Positions 36,239-45,147 of a DNA stretch of 64,000 bases are shown here, piece by piece. The notes under the pieces were generated by a model. That model did no database searches and was not told where the DNA came from. It was given only the letters and a program-made list of their open reading frames with translations. This DNA comes from Psychrobacter sp. NG25 (GTDB lineage Bacteria; Pseudomonadota; Gammaproteobacteria; Pseudomonadales; Moraxellaceae). Both the position numbers and the translations under genes were made by a program. Position 1 is the stretch's first letter. Every line of letters begins with the position of its first letter. The stretch is from positions 611,671 through 675,670 of the forward strand of contig NZ_JADGMV010000001.1 in the NCBI RefSeq assembly GCF_015234355.1, given 5' to 3'.

Positions 36239-36664
36239 ATGAACACAATTTTTGTGAATGAGTTGAAAAGTAAAGTTTATTCTAATCTCAGTGATAGAGA
36301 TATGGCTAAGGTTTGCTTGGCTATAATAGAACACGTTTCAATAGGGCCTTCAAAAAAGTCTCATCTAACATTTATTGATTTATATAGTATTAGCCCTACA
36401 GTTAATGAAGCTGTGTTTTATGAGGCTGTATTCTATTTAACTAGAAAAAACATTGATGTACTAGAGCAACAATTTGAAGCTATAGAACCTAGAACTTGTT
36501 CTTTTCAATCTATACCTAACAGAGACAGTTTTATTGAGGATATGCGTGATGGTGAGCTTTATAATCCTTTTATAGGTAATCCATTGAGTGAAGAAGAGTT
36601 TGGTAAACAGGTCTTAACTTATTTTTCTCCATCTAAATGCTTTGTGGAGAAAATAAATGAATAG
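36239..36664 (+). CDS. Accessory cassette gene 2, unknown 141-aa protein
   Basis: Not recognised. A small acidic soluble protein, predicted mostly helical, with SDRDMAKVCLAIIEHV near the N-terminus, a repeated EAVFYEAVFYLTRKNI segment near residues 58-73 and a Phe/Asp-rich end. The in-phase EAVFY EAVFY duplication is unusual. No metal or nucleotide motif. Its 3' end overlaps gene 3 by eight bases (ATGAATAG), which indicates translational coupling and suggests the two products act together. Confidence 0.65.
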   Translation: MNTIFVNELKSKVYSNLSDRDMAKVCLAIIEHVSIGPSKKSHLTFIDLYSISPTVNEAVFYEAVFYLTRKNIDVLEQQFEAIEPRTCSFQSIPNRDSFIEDMRDGELYNPFIGNPLSEEEFGKQVLTYFSPSKCFVEKINE

Positions 36665-37331
36665 TAGTTTATCTAATCCTTCTTTGTCTAACAGGACTAT
36701 TCGTCAATTATCATATAGGAGAGACCCAACTAGTTACCAAGAGTTTTTAGAACTTTTATATCATGATATAGACCGTACTATAGATAAGCTATCCCAATCA
36801 AAAGATAAATACCTTCAAGGCATGAAGGACAACTCTCAGAAAGGTGAAGACTTAATAAATCTATATATATGTGACATGCTAGATGCGAGAGGTTGGGTAG
36901 CGAATCATAGTAAGTATGTTAATGGTAACGCTGATATTGTAGTTTCTACTGATTACGGAAAATATGAATGGATAGGCGAAGGAAAGATTAGAGGTGGAAA
37001 TGGGAACCTAGATAAAGGTATTAAACAGCTCATTCATCGTTATTCTACAGGAAGGGATTTCCAAACTTCTGGCGGTATGATGATATATGTTAAAGACAGT
37101 GACGTTAAAGCTAAAAAAATGTTAGATGATTGGAAAGACTACTTAGTAAGCCCTGACCTCAATATTGTTAATAAGGAGGGATTGCCTACAATACTACCTC
37201 CAGCATTGAAAGTTGAAAACTGTTCTGAAAAACAACTAGTTTTCTATAGTTATCATGATCATCCTTCTTCAGGACTAGAATATACTGTACGCCATGTAAT
37301 AATTGATTTTAGACACAACCCATTAGAATAA
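36657..37331 (+). CDS. Accessory cassette gene 3, PD-(D/E)XK nuclease-like protein
   Basis: A 224-aa soluble protein with a good PD-(D/E)XK signature. Glu64 is in a helix (KGEDLINLYICDML), Asp93 in NGNADIVVS, then Glu108-Gly-Lys110 in EWIGEGKI and Gln124 with Tyr129 in KQLIHRY. The order and spacing (E, about 29, D, 14, E-x-K, about 13, Q-x4-Y) match restriction-endonuclease-like folds. No helicase, methylase or DNA-binding domain is attached. Start codon inside the end of gene 2. Very AT-rich. A defence or DNA-processing nuclease is the best guess; the family is not one I can name. Confidence 0.7.
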   Translation: MNSSLSNPSLSNRTIRQLSYRRDPTSYQEFLELLYHDIDRTIDKLSQSKDKYLQGMKDNSQKGEDLINLYICDMLDARGWVANHSKYVNGNADIVVSTDYGKYEWIGEGKIRGGNGNLDKGIKQLIHRYSTGRDFQTSGGMMIYVKDSDVKAKKMLDDWKDYLVSPDLNIVNKEGLPTILPPALKVENCSEKQLVFYSYHDHPSSGLEYTVRHVIIDFRHNPLE

Positions 37332-37436
37332 ATTCGTTTTTTGTATCAAAATCTGATTTTAAGAGCATTTTAGTCCTGATAGTAGCGGTTATTCTGACGA
37401 GCTAAGCTTCGCATATACTGCTAGATAATATAGAAC

Positions 37437-37466
37437 GAAAAAACCCCAATTAAGGGGTTTTTTCGT
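37437..37466. terminator. Bidirectional terminator after the accessory cassette
   Basis: Symmetric CGAAAAAACCCC ... GGGGTTTTTTCG hairpin with an AATTAA loop between the cassette (+) and the permease gene (-). It works in both directions. Confidence 0.88.
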
Positions 37467-37488
37467 ATCAAGCCAAAATCGAATACGC

Positions 37489-40104
37489 TTAAACCATCGC
37501 CCTTACTCTCGCCATAATCCCGCGTCCAATCACTAATTTCACATAGATAATAGCAATAGCAAACAACAAAGCAACTAACGCAATACCGCCAAGTCCTAAG
37601 TTTGCCCACGGCACACTAAAGCGCAGATTAAACCATTGAGTGACCGCCAGCCAAGCACCGCCAGTGGCGATAATCACCGCAAATGTCGCCGCACTAATCC
37701 CAAGCACACCCAGCTCTAAGATATTGAGCATATACAAGTCACGCTTTTGCATACCGAGTAGTCTAAACGAAGCACTCTCTTTCATACGATCTTGTGACGT
37801 AGAGAGTAGCGAGCTGATGAGCACCATGATGCCCGTAAGCAAGGCAAGCAAAGTAAAGATATACACCAAGCGGCTCATCTGCGCGACCAACCCTTGGACT
37901 TGCTCCGCAATAATCGTACCGTCAATACTGGTCACAGCTGGGAATTCGCGTACCAGCTTACCTTGCAGCTCAGGAATATCATCGGCAGAAACATGCGCCG
38001 TCGCAAATTGGATTTGCGGTGCGCTAGCCAGTATCTCAGGCTCAAACAAGAAGTAGAAAAACGGACTCGGGCCACGCTCGAAACGTGAGCGAATACTGGT
38101 AATCTCTCCAACCAACTCGATACCTTGAATATTGAAGCTGATTTGATCACCCATACCGACGTTCAGCATCTCGGCTGCCGTGTCCAAAATAGACAACGGC
38201 TGCACTTGCGAGATCGCAGAGGCACTCGCATCCTGATTTTCTATGGGAGTATAAAGCGCATCGTCAGTCAACGACTCAGTAATGAACTCTGTGTCCATGA
38301 TGCTATCGGAATAACTTAAATTGAATACCCGAGTAGGGTCGTCTTCGCCTTCAGGCGCGTCGATATCTTTGGGTTCGACACCATTGGCCGTACCAATACG
38401 TGCTCGAATCACTGGATAATACGTGACAGGTGCTTTGAGAATACTGTCTATCTTATCGTGCTGCTCGGTCTGCACATCCAATAAAAATAGATTTGGCGCA
38501 TCTTCAGGATAGGCATTGATAAACTGCTCATTGATACTGTGATTGATCGACGTGATAAGGGTCAATACCGCAACGGATAATGACAATGTCACAAAGAATA
38601 GCGCTGATTGATTGCCTTTACGCGCTAAGTTATGAATCGCAATGCGCTGCATCCAGCTGATTTTTTTACCAGTGGCAATACGAGCCAGCAACCATAGCCA
38701 ACCACGTGCCAATGCCCAAAATATCGCAATGAATACAATCAATCCGACCAGTATCTGTGCGCCCAACGCTAAAGATTGCACTTCGTAAGCAAGGAAGGCA
38801 TACAGCCCGATGAATAATAAACCATAGCGCAAGAATGGTATGCGCTGCTGCCAAGGCAAACGCTTTGATGATTGACCAGTACTTTGATTGAGCAGTGCCG
38901 CAGGTTTTGTACCATCAAGCGCACGCAGACTGCGCTGGGTAATCAGTAGCGTCATGACAAGGGCGATGACAATCGTTTTGAAGATACTAATCGGGTTAAT
39001 CGCCAGCCCTAAGTCTGGCGGTAAAATAGCTGTCAGATACGGTTGACCAATTTTGAGTAACACAAGGCTTAGCGATACTGCAGCGACGCAGGCCAAGACA
39101 GACATGATTAATAGCAGCCAATAATAGCTACGCTTAATCGAACGATTGGTCTCACCCAGCGCCATGCGTATGGCATCGTTGGATTGCTGCTTGGTCACAA
39201 ACGCAGTGATCACCCCATACATGGCAACCGCAGATAATAATAGAACGGCAATGACTAGCAGTTTCAAGAACATCAATACATTGTCAGAGATACGTGAGAC
39301 AGACGTCTCCTCTGAGGTAGGGTCAGACATCTCAATATCAGGATAATTAACCAGCATCTGCGTCAACTGCTCACGCTGAGTGGCAATGACTTCTGGCGTG
39401 CCTGCCATCTCGATTTGGTAACTGACTCGGCTACGCTGACCGATTAGATTGGTCGATTCTAAGGCGTCTTGCTGCATCATCACGCGACCACCAAAGCCAA
39501 AGGCCGTTAGTGGGCGATCTGGCTCTTTGACGAGCTCATCACTGATGGTGAATTTTCCCTCACCAATATTGATACTGTCACCAACCGCGACGTTTAGACT
39601 TCTAAGAACCTCAGGCGCGACCACCACGTTTGTTGCACTTAGCTGCTCGGACAATGGTTTGCCTGACGCCAGTTCAACCTCACCGTATAAAGGATAAGCC
39701 GCAGTAACGCCTTTGATACGAGCCAACAGCGTTTGGTCTGCTGCGACCAACATAGCGTTGAACTGATAATCATAAACCGTTTGGCTATCAGGCAATGTCT
39801 GGACTTGTGCCAAGACTTCCTCAGGCCATGCTTGATTGCTTTCTAGGATTAAATCACCACCGACGAGTGCCAGTTGATTGTCATTGACATAGGTATTCAC
39901 TGACTGTTGGATAGAGTCCAATGTCAGATAGGTGGCAAGCGATAGCATCAGTGTTAGCAAAAAGAGCAGGGGATATACCCAGCGTCGCCACCAACTACGA
40001 GACAACGCTTTCGCACCTAAAGTACGCGCAGTGAAGGGATTTCTACTTTTGCTTTGATTCACAGCGTTAGCGTTGCCATTGGTGTCTATAGAAGGCTTAT
40101 CCAT
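37489..40104 (-). CDS. FtsX-family ABC transporter permease (YbbP-like)
   Basis: An 871-aa inner-membrane protein. One N-terminal membrane segment (WVYPLLFLLTLMLSLATYL) is followed by a large periplasmic domain and an FtsX core of three segments near 270-390. A middle membrane pair, a second periplasmic domain and a final FtsX core near 740-860 follow. This 10-segment layout is that of YbbP. It overlaps the ATPase gene by 8 bp, and that gene overlaps the lipoprotein esterase, so the three form one unit. Such systems are thought to act on the envelope by mechanotransmission rather than classical transport; the substrate is unknown. Confidence 0.88.
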   Translation of the reverse strand: MDKPSIDTNGNANAVNQSKSRNPFTARTLGAKALSRSWWRRWVYPLLFLLTLMLSLATYLTLDSIQQSVNTYVNDNQLALVGGDLILESNQAWPEEVLAQVQTLPDSQTVYDYQFNAMLVAADQTLLARIKGVTAAYPLYGEVELASGKPLSEQLSATNVVVAPEVLRSLNVAVGDSINIGEGKFTISDELVKEPDRPLTAFGFGGRVMMQQDALESTNLIGQRSRVSYQIEMAGTPEVIATQREQLTQMLVNYPDIEMSDPTSEETSVSRISDNVLMFLKLLVIAVLLLSAVAMYGVITAFVTKQQSNDAIRMALGETNRSIKRSYYWLLLIMSVLACVAAVSLSLVLLKIGQPYLTAILPPDLGLAINPISIFKTIVIALVMTLLITQRSLRALDGTKPAALLNQSTGQSSKRLPWQQRIPFLRYGLLFIGLYAFLAYEVQSLALGAQILVGLIVFIAIFWALARGWLWLLARIATGKKISWMQRIAIHNLARKGNQSALFFVTLSLSVAVLTLITSINHSINEQFINAYPEDAPNLFLLDVQTEQHDKIDSILKAPVTYYPVIRARIGTANGVEPKDIDAPEGEDDPTRVFNLSYSDSIMDTEFITESLTDDALYTPIENQDASASAISQVQPLSILDTAAEMLNVGMGDQISFNIQGIELVGEITSIRSRFERGPSPFFYFLFEPEILASAPQIQFATAHVSADDIPELQGKLVREFPAVTSIDGTIIAEQVQGLVAQMSRLVYIFTLLALLTGIMVLISSLLSTSQDRMKESASFRLLGMQKRDLYMLNILELGVLGISAATFAVIIATGGAWLAVTQWFNLRFSVPWANLGLGGIALVALLFAIAIIYVKLVIGRGIMARVRAMV

Positions 40105-40825
40105 TGGCCGCTAATCCATCTATCATGCCATCATGCATGGTAATGACTCGGTCTGCCATCTCAGCCAGTGCAGGATCATGGGTCACGACGACCAATGCCG
40201 AACCGACTTGCTGTCTTAAGTCCAACAATAGCTGCATGACTTGGTCGGCGTTTTGCTCATCCAAGTTGCCCGTAGGCTCATCCGCGAATACGATTTTTGG
40301 ATGCGATACCAATGCGCGGGCGACAGCAGTACGTTGCTGCTCACCACCTGATAATTGATTGGGCAAGCTATCACGTCTATGACCGAGTCCAACGGCATCG
40401 ATTAACTCATCTACTCGTGCAGGGTTTGGCTGCCTCGCAATATCTAGCGGAAAGGCAATATTTTCTGCCACGGTTAGCGTTGGCAGTAGATGAAATGACT
40501 GAAACACAAAGCCCATATCACGCTGACGGATAGCTGCCAGTGCATCTTCATCAAGGCTGCTGAGCATTTGGCCTGCCAGCTCAACCGTTCCACTATCAGG
40601 ATAGTCGAGTGCTGCTAGCAATCCCAATAACGTCGATTTACCAGAGCCAGACTTGCCCATGATGACCACAAATTCACCCGCACTAATATGAACGTTCACA
40701 TCTTTAATAATGGATAGGGTTTGCTCACCGACTTGTACGGTTTTGTTTAAATGCGAGGCAGTCAGTAATGCTTTTGCTGTAGCGGTAGGCGTCGTCACTG
40801 TGTCAGCTGAAGGTGATGATGTCAT
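40097..40825 (-). CDS. ABC transporter ATP-binding protein (YbbA-like)
   Basis: A 242-aa cytoplasmic ATPase. Walker A GKSGSGKST, Q-loop in FVFQSFHLLPTLT, signature LSGGEQQRTAVARAL, Walker B IVFADEPTGNLDEQ and an H-loop in VVVTHDPALA. It belongs to the LolD/MacB class by these motifs. It overlaps the permease gene by 8 bp and the upstream esterase gene by 4 bp, so it partners the FtsX-type permease. Confidence 0.92.
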   Translation of the reverse strand: MTSSPSADTVTTPTATAKALLTASHLNKTVQVGEQTLSIIKDVNVHISAGEFVVIMGKSGSGKSTLLGLLAALDYPDSGTVELAGQMLSSLDEDALAAIRQRDMGFVFQSFHLLPTLTVAENIAFPLDIARQPNPARVDELIDAVGLGHRRDSLPNQLSGGEQQRTAVARALVSHPKIVFADEPTGNLDEQNADQVMQLLLDLRQQVGSALVVVTHDPALAEMADRVITMHDGMIDGLAANG

Positions 40826-41667
40826 TGCGTGGTCTCAGTTGGCGTATTGTTTGATGCTGTCGTATTAGTGCTATTACTGGCTTTCAATTTTTCAATCTCA
40901 GGCTTTAAGATAGGCAAAATATTATCTTTGACGATAATCTGATAGCCTTCCTTGGTCGGATGAATCGCATCGGCTTGATTCAGCTCAGGGTCACCGCCCA
41001 CGCCTTCTAAAAAGAAGGGGATAAGTGGCACATTCATGTCTTTTGCCACACGAGGATAGATGTCTGAAAACGCGGAAACATAGTCATTACCGAGATTGTC
41101 ATAGATCGACATGCCCCCTAAGATCACGTGGCTGCCATTATCTTGCAGCGTTTTGACCGCAGTACGGATGTTTTTTTCAATGGTAGCCACATCTAAGCCA
41201 CGCATGGCATCATTGGCACCAATCGTCAAAATAGTAATATCAGGTTTGGTCTGCGCTACCCAATCTAGACGATTGACTAGGCCAGTACTGGTTTCACCAC
41301 TTAAGCCTGAGTTGATTACTTTGGCATTGGTATAGCCTAGCTCTTTTAAGCTGGCTTCTAACTGAGCAGGATAATTGGCATCACTATCAACACCAAGACC
41401 TTCAGTCAATGAATCGCCAAGCGCTAAAATGGTCAGCGGCGAATTGATTTGTTGGTCGGCGGATACTGGCGCGCTAGCTGTGACTTCATTAGTATGAGTG
41501 CTTGTTTGAGTATTGATGGCTTGAACATCAGTGTTTTGGGAGCTGGTATTTTGCGAATCAGTCGCGTCAGTTGATTCAGCGTCTTTTTGGCAACCACTGA
41601 TAGCCACGGCGATGGTCAGCACTGCCATTGCTGGCAAGCGTCGAGAGAAATGAGGAAATACTTTCAT
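40822..41667 (-). CDS. tesA: GDSL-type lysophospholipase/arylesterase lipoprotein (TesA-like)
   Basis: A 281-aa SGNH hydrolase. The signal peptide ends in a lipobox (ISGC), so Cys26 is probably lipidated. Blocks: I ALGDSLTEGLG (catalytic Ser), III GANDAMRG and V DAIHPTKEGY with the catalytic Asp and His. Cleaves thioesters, lysophospholipids or aryl esters in the periplasm. In many genomes tesA is divergent from ybbA-ybbP; here all three are co-directional and overlapping, which strengthens a functional link. The Asn/Thr-rich C-terminal tail is low complexity. Confidence 0.9.
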   Translation of the reverse strand: MKVFPHFSRRLPAMAVLTIAVAISGCQKDAESTDATDSQNTSSQNTDVQAINTQTSTHTNEVTASAPVSADQQINSPLTILALGDSLTEGLGVDSDANYPAQLEASLKELGYTNAKVINSGLSGETSTGLVNRLDWVAQTKPDITILTIGANDAMRGLDVATIEKNIRTAVKTLQDNGSHVILGGMSIYDNLGNDYVSAFSDIYPRVAKDMNVPLIPFFLEGVGGDPELNQADAIHPTKEGYQIIVKDNILPILKPEIEKLKASNSTNTTASNNTPTETTQ

Positions 41668-41761
41668 AATAATTATTCTGTCCTATATGCAATCGAACCA
41701 GTGTAGCAAAATAAGACGAATACCAATATTATTCGAAGGTTACTTTATCTAATCGTAAGTA

Positions 41762-43078
41762 TTAAAACTTTTTACCATCGACCATAACAGGACGACTGAC
41801 CAGCCATGCAATCACCACGTTCATCACCATCAAAATCAAGATAAGTAAAAGGGGTAAATCCCAGCTACCCGTCGCCTCATGTAACCAACCAGTACCCAAC
41901 GGACCAAAAAACGCAATCAAGTACCCGACGGCTTGTGCCATCCCAGACAGCTCACTTGATTGATTGGTGGTATAAGTCCGTAACGAGAATAGCATCATAC
42001 TCAAGGTAAAAATCGCTGAGCAACCAATGCCCATCATACCTGACCATAGCCAAGCCAAATTCGGTGATAAGTAACTGACGCCTAATACTCCGATGACATT
42101 TAATACCGACGCAAATACGGCTAGCGCTTGAATAGGGCGACCACGATTGATGAGCCACGTTAAGCTTAAGATAGATATCGGTGCCATAAATTGGAACACC
42201 GAAGCCATATGTCCTGCCCGAATAGCGGATAATCCTTTACCAATCCAAATGGAAGGTAAGAAGCTGGCGACGGTATAAAATAACAATGACTGCAAACCCA
42301 TAAAGATGGCGATTTGCCAAGCAAAAGATAGACGCCATATAGATCTGCTAGATATATCTGAAGAAGCTGACGTGGGTAGGACGGCTATTTGATGGCTAGA
42401 TGAGCCTAAACGCAATCGCAAAAAAATCCAGAGAATAATCGCAAAGATACCCAAAACTGCCCAGCCACCCAATGCCCATTGCCAGCCTACTTGCTCAGAT
42501 AGTGGTAATACTACGCCCGAGACAATGCCTGCGGTCGCCGTCATAGTCAGACTAAACAGTCCTGTTATCAACGGAATATGTTTGGGTGTACGCTGTTTGA
42601 TGATTGGTGCTGCCAAGGTATTGGCAAAACCGATAGCCAACGTCAATAATAACGTACCAACCAAAAACCAATTCCAAGTCGGCACAATACTACGAATAAT
42701 CATACCAGCGGTTAATAGCGCAATCATCGCAATCAGTGTGTTTTCTAGCCCGAATCGCTTACCGATGGCTGGTGAGATCAGTGCACCAATGGCAAACCCT
42801 AGCATCGGTACTGCCCCTAGCCAGCCAATTTGTGTCTCGGAGATATTGAGTGCGTCTTTTACGACGGGCGCAATAGAGCCTAGCGCTACGATAGGCGCTC
42901 GCATATTGCTGGCGAGTAGAATCATGGCACACAATATGAGCCAAAACGTGAAACGCGAAGAAGGCAGCTTCAATGGTGAGGCGCTATCCAAATGAGGCTG
43001 TGATGACACATCCGATTGAGAGTGAGAAGAGGTAGGCATAACAGGACGACTATTATTAGAGTAAGAAAAAGAACACAT
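41762..43078 (-). CDS. MFS transporter, CynX/NimT type
   Basis: Inner-membrane transporter of 438 aa if Met at 43078 is used; the frame reaches 43132 and Met at 43039 is another option, and none has a good ribosome-binding site. About 12 membrane segments follow a Ser-rich cytoplasmic start. NMRAPIVALGSIAPVV in the first segments and the general pattern fit the CynX/NimT group, which handles cyanate, nitroimidazole or other small anions. The substrate here is not predictable. Confidence 0.8.
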   Translation of the reverse strand: MCSFSYSNNSRPVMPTSSHSQSDVSSQPHLDSASPLKLPSSRFTFWLILCAMILLASNMRAPIVALGSIAPVVKDALNISETQIGWLGAVPMLGFAIGALISPAIGKRFGLENTLIAMIALLTAGMIIRSIVPTWNWFLVGTLLLTLAIGFANTLAAPIIKQRTPKHIPLITGLFSLTMTATAGIVSGVVLPLSEQVGWQWALGGWAVLGIFAIILWIFLRLRLGSSSHQIAVLPTSASSDISSRSIWRLSFAWQIAIFMGLQSLLFYTVASFLPSIWIGKGLSAIRAGHMASVFQFMAPISILSLTWLINRGRPIQALAVFASVLNVIGVLGVSYLSPNLAWLWSGMMGIGCSAIFTLSMMLFSLRTYTTNQSSELSGMAQAVGYLIAFFGPLGTGWLHEATGSWDLPLLLILILMVMNVVIAWLVSRPVMVDGKKF

Positions 43079-43242
43079 CGTTAAACCGCGCCGAAGAATC
43101 GTCGCTTGTAAACAACACCAAAGAAAATGCACCTAGAGGGTGACTAATATGGCAAATCAGAATAGTAAAACAGAATCGCAAATTAAAAATAGAAATACGT
43201 GCAGAGTACAGGATATATAAGTCGTGACTTTGAAAAAAGAGG

Positions 43243-43349
43243 TATAGTCATTCCACTATAAGAGTATTACTGCGTTAACCTCGCTTGAGGTATTTCATAT
43301 ACATCTGCACTCGGTTGCCTTGTACTACTTTCAAATTGAATCAACTACA
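43243..43349 (+). repeat. Dispersed ~107-bp MITE-like element, copy E
   Basis: Full-length copy: TATAGTCATTCCACTATAAG at the left, ACTGCGTTAACCTCGCTTGA and CACTCGGTTGCCTTGTACTA inside, and CAAATTGAATCAACTACA at the right. It lies in the gap between the MFS gene and nqrM. Confidence 0.85.
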
Positions 43350-43384
43350 TGACCTAAGCGATATACTTTGAGCAGTCTAATAAA

Positions 43385-43420
43385 AATAGCGCCAGTCCTT
43401 TTCAAAGAACTAGCGCTATT
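43385..43420 (-). terminator. Probable terminator of nqrM
   Basis: Arms AATAGCGC and GCGCTATT (perfect 8 bp), extended through a mismatch by AGT / ACT. On the minus strand a T-rich stretch (TTTTTATTAG) follows. It is placed about 70 bp after the nqrM stop. Confidence 0.6.
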
Positions 43421-43488
43421 ATAAGAACAGATGTCAGGCAAATACTACCAGCGTATGGTAACAAACGCGGTATATATAAGGATTAAGT

Positions 43489-43734
43489 CTATACCGACTT
43501 GCCTAATTGAGCGGCTTTAAGCGCGTTCTCTTGCTGTTCAGCAATGATGGAATCGCACTTATTAGGATCATCGCCGCAGTATGAGCATTTTTCGTTGCCC
43601 ATCAGTTTAGCAACACCGCCACAAGACCCCCTCAGTGGTGTCTTTTTTACCATATAACCGATACCCATAAATACAAAAAACAGGACAAATACAGTAAAGG
43701 TAATAGCGAGCATGGGAAGCAATTGACTAAGCAT
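43489..43734 (-). CDS. nqrM: Na+-NQR maturation factor NqrM
   Basis: An 81-aa membrane-anchored protein (DUF539) needed for assembly of the Na+-NQR iron centre. The Met at 43734 has GAGGTG upstream. One N-terminal membrane segment (LLPMLAITFTVFVLFFVFMG), then RGSCGGVAKLMG and CSYCGDDPNKC: four conserved cysteines that can bind iron. It lies just downstream of apbE on the same strand, as in the nqr loci of many gammaproteobacteria. Confidence 0.92.
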   Translation of the reverse strand: MLSQLLPMLAITFTVFVLFFVFMGIGYMVKKTPLRGSCGGVAKLMGNEKCSYCGDDPNKCDSIIAEQQENALKAAQLGKSV

Positions 43735-43869
43735 AGTGGGCACCTCAGTTCTCAAAATAGGGTAGTTATCTTTATGATAACGATATATCTTCAACATTAT
43801 CTACATAATAGTATAGCAAATTTTTGTTTCGCTCGTTTATACCTATCGTGTTAGTTCATGTATTAGCAT

Positions 43870-44988
43870 CTAAGACTTTTTATCAGCGCGTAGGGCTTGC
43901 ATGGCAGGTGTTTCTATCACTTGCCAATCATCAATGCTATCATCAGAACCATCGGCTTTTGCTCGATCAGTTAACACGACAAACATGGCAGCTAGATTTT
44001 GTTCTTTAGCAACTTTTAGAGCTTTCTGATAAGGCATCGCAGTGAGTGCGGTGGCCCATGCATCAGCCAATGCGACTGAGTCGGATGCTACGGTGACAGA
44101 CGGTGCGCCACCAGCGATAGGCTCTCCAGTAGTGGGATCAATAGTATGGCTATAACGTTTACCATCGAATATGACGGAGTTACGATAGTTGCCAGACGTC
44201 GCTAAATGCATTTTATTGTGAGTATTGATTGGTTGACGAATGACGGATATCGTCTCGCGCTCGCTCACTGTGCTACCTTCAATAGGCGCATCGATTGCAA
44301 TTTGCCATGGCTGATTTTGATTATTGACACCAGCGGTCGAAATCTCACCCCCAATCTCTACCATATAATTGCGAATCTTATAATCTTCTCTTAATACGTC
44401 AGCGATGACATCGACGCCATAGCCTTTGGCTACTGCTGAAAAATCAAGTTCGACACCCTCTTTGGTTTTATGGACGGTTTTATCTTTGTGTATGATACTG
44501 TCAAAATCTACCAACGCTTTAGCTTGAGCAATTTCTAAGGCCGTCGGTGGGCTTTGTAACCGATCAACGGTCATAGTACTACCAAAGCCCCACGTTTCTA
44601 CCAATGGCATCACAGTCGGATCAAATGCCCCACCAGATTGTTCGTACACGATACGCGAGACGTCGAGCACGCGACTAAAATCTGCATCGATAGTGATGGG
44701 TGTTTCTTTGCCTAACTGATTGAATGTAGAGATAGTCGAGTCTGCTTGATAGGTAGACATACTGTCATTTATTTGCTTTAGACGTTCATCTATCGAAGCT
44801 TGTATCGCCGCTTCATCAGCATCATCGGGTAGCTGATAGCTAATGTGGTAGCTAGTACCCATTGTTTCACCAGCCAAATAATCGTAATCTGGCGTTTGCT
44901 GGCAAGCGGTGAGGCTAAGCGCACTGACAAGAGCGATGATGCTGTAGCCTGTGCGAGTTGTCTTAGTAGAAAGTATTATCGTTTTCAT
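43870..44988 (-). CDS. apbE: FAD:protein FMN transferase ApbE
   Basis: Periplasmic lipoprotein flavin transferase that attaches FMN to Thr of NqrB and NqrC. The 372-aa product has a lipobox (LTAC, Cys29), GETMGTSYHISY, DFSAVAKGYGVD, VEIGGEIS, and HTIDPTTGEPI with the metal-binding part in ASDSVALADAWATAL. Both target motifs (SGAT) are seen in nqrB and nqrC of this window. A 15-bp perfect hairpin sits 27 bp upstream of the start. Confidence 0.93.
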   Translation of the reverse strand: MKTIILSTKTTRTGYSIIALVSALSLTACQQTPDYDYLAGETMGTSYHISYQLPDDADEAAIQASIDERLKQINDSMSTYQADSTISTFNQLGKETPITIDADFSRVLDVSRIVYEQSGGAFDPTVMPLVETWGFGSTMTVDRLQSPPTALEIAQAKALVDFDSIIHKDKTVHKTKEGVELDFSAVAKGYGVDVIADVLREDYKIRNYMVEIGGEISTAGVNNQNQPWQIAIDAPIEGSTVSERETISVIRQPINTHNKMHLATSGNYRNSVIFDGKRYSHTIDPTTGEPIAGGAPSVTVASDSVALADAWATALTAMPYQKALKVAKEQNLAAMFVVLTDRAKADGSDDSIDDWQVIETPAMQALRADKKS

Positions 44989-45014
44989 AAGCTTTTTGCT
45001 ATAGCAGAGGAGTG

Positions 45015-45051
45015 AGAGGTGTAAAATAAACTGTGCTTATTTTACACCTCT
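45015..45051. promoter_or_regulatory. Strong hairpin/palindrome in the apbE leader
   Basis: Perfect 15-bp inverted repeat: AGAGGTGTAAAATAA, a 7-base loop, then TTATTTTACACCTCT. It ends 27 bp upstream of the apbE ATG and has no T-run after it on the minus strand, so it is not a normal terminator. It could be a protein-binding operator or an RNA structure controlling apbE translation. Confidence 0.5.
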
Positions 45052-45096
45052 TGCTAGCAATAACGCCAATCGCTTTGAGCGTAAATAATATTTGGA

Positions 45097-45142
45097 CTAG
45101 AGCATGTCTTCAATTTACTCGATAGTCATCTAAATTGGCTAA
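45097..45142. mobile_element. Decayed end of the 172-bp MITE-like family
   Basis: CTAGAGCATGTCTTCAATTT and the following GATAGTCATCTAAATTGGCTAAA align with the right end (other strand) of the element at 27580, with about 35 of the first 45 bases identical. Only this end is present; it stops at the stop codon of the SDR gene. Confidence 0.6.
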
Positions 45143-45147
45143 ATTTC

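Noticed and set aside
35170..37331. Accessory cassette as a standard type I/II/III restriction-modification system
   Set aside because: No methyltransferase motifs (such as DPPY or FxGxG) and no helicase motifs in any of the three products.
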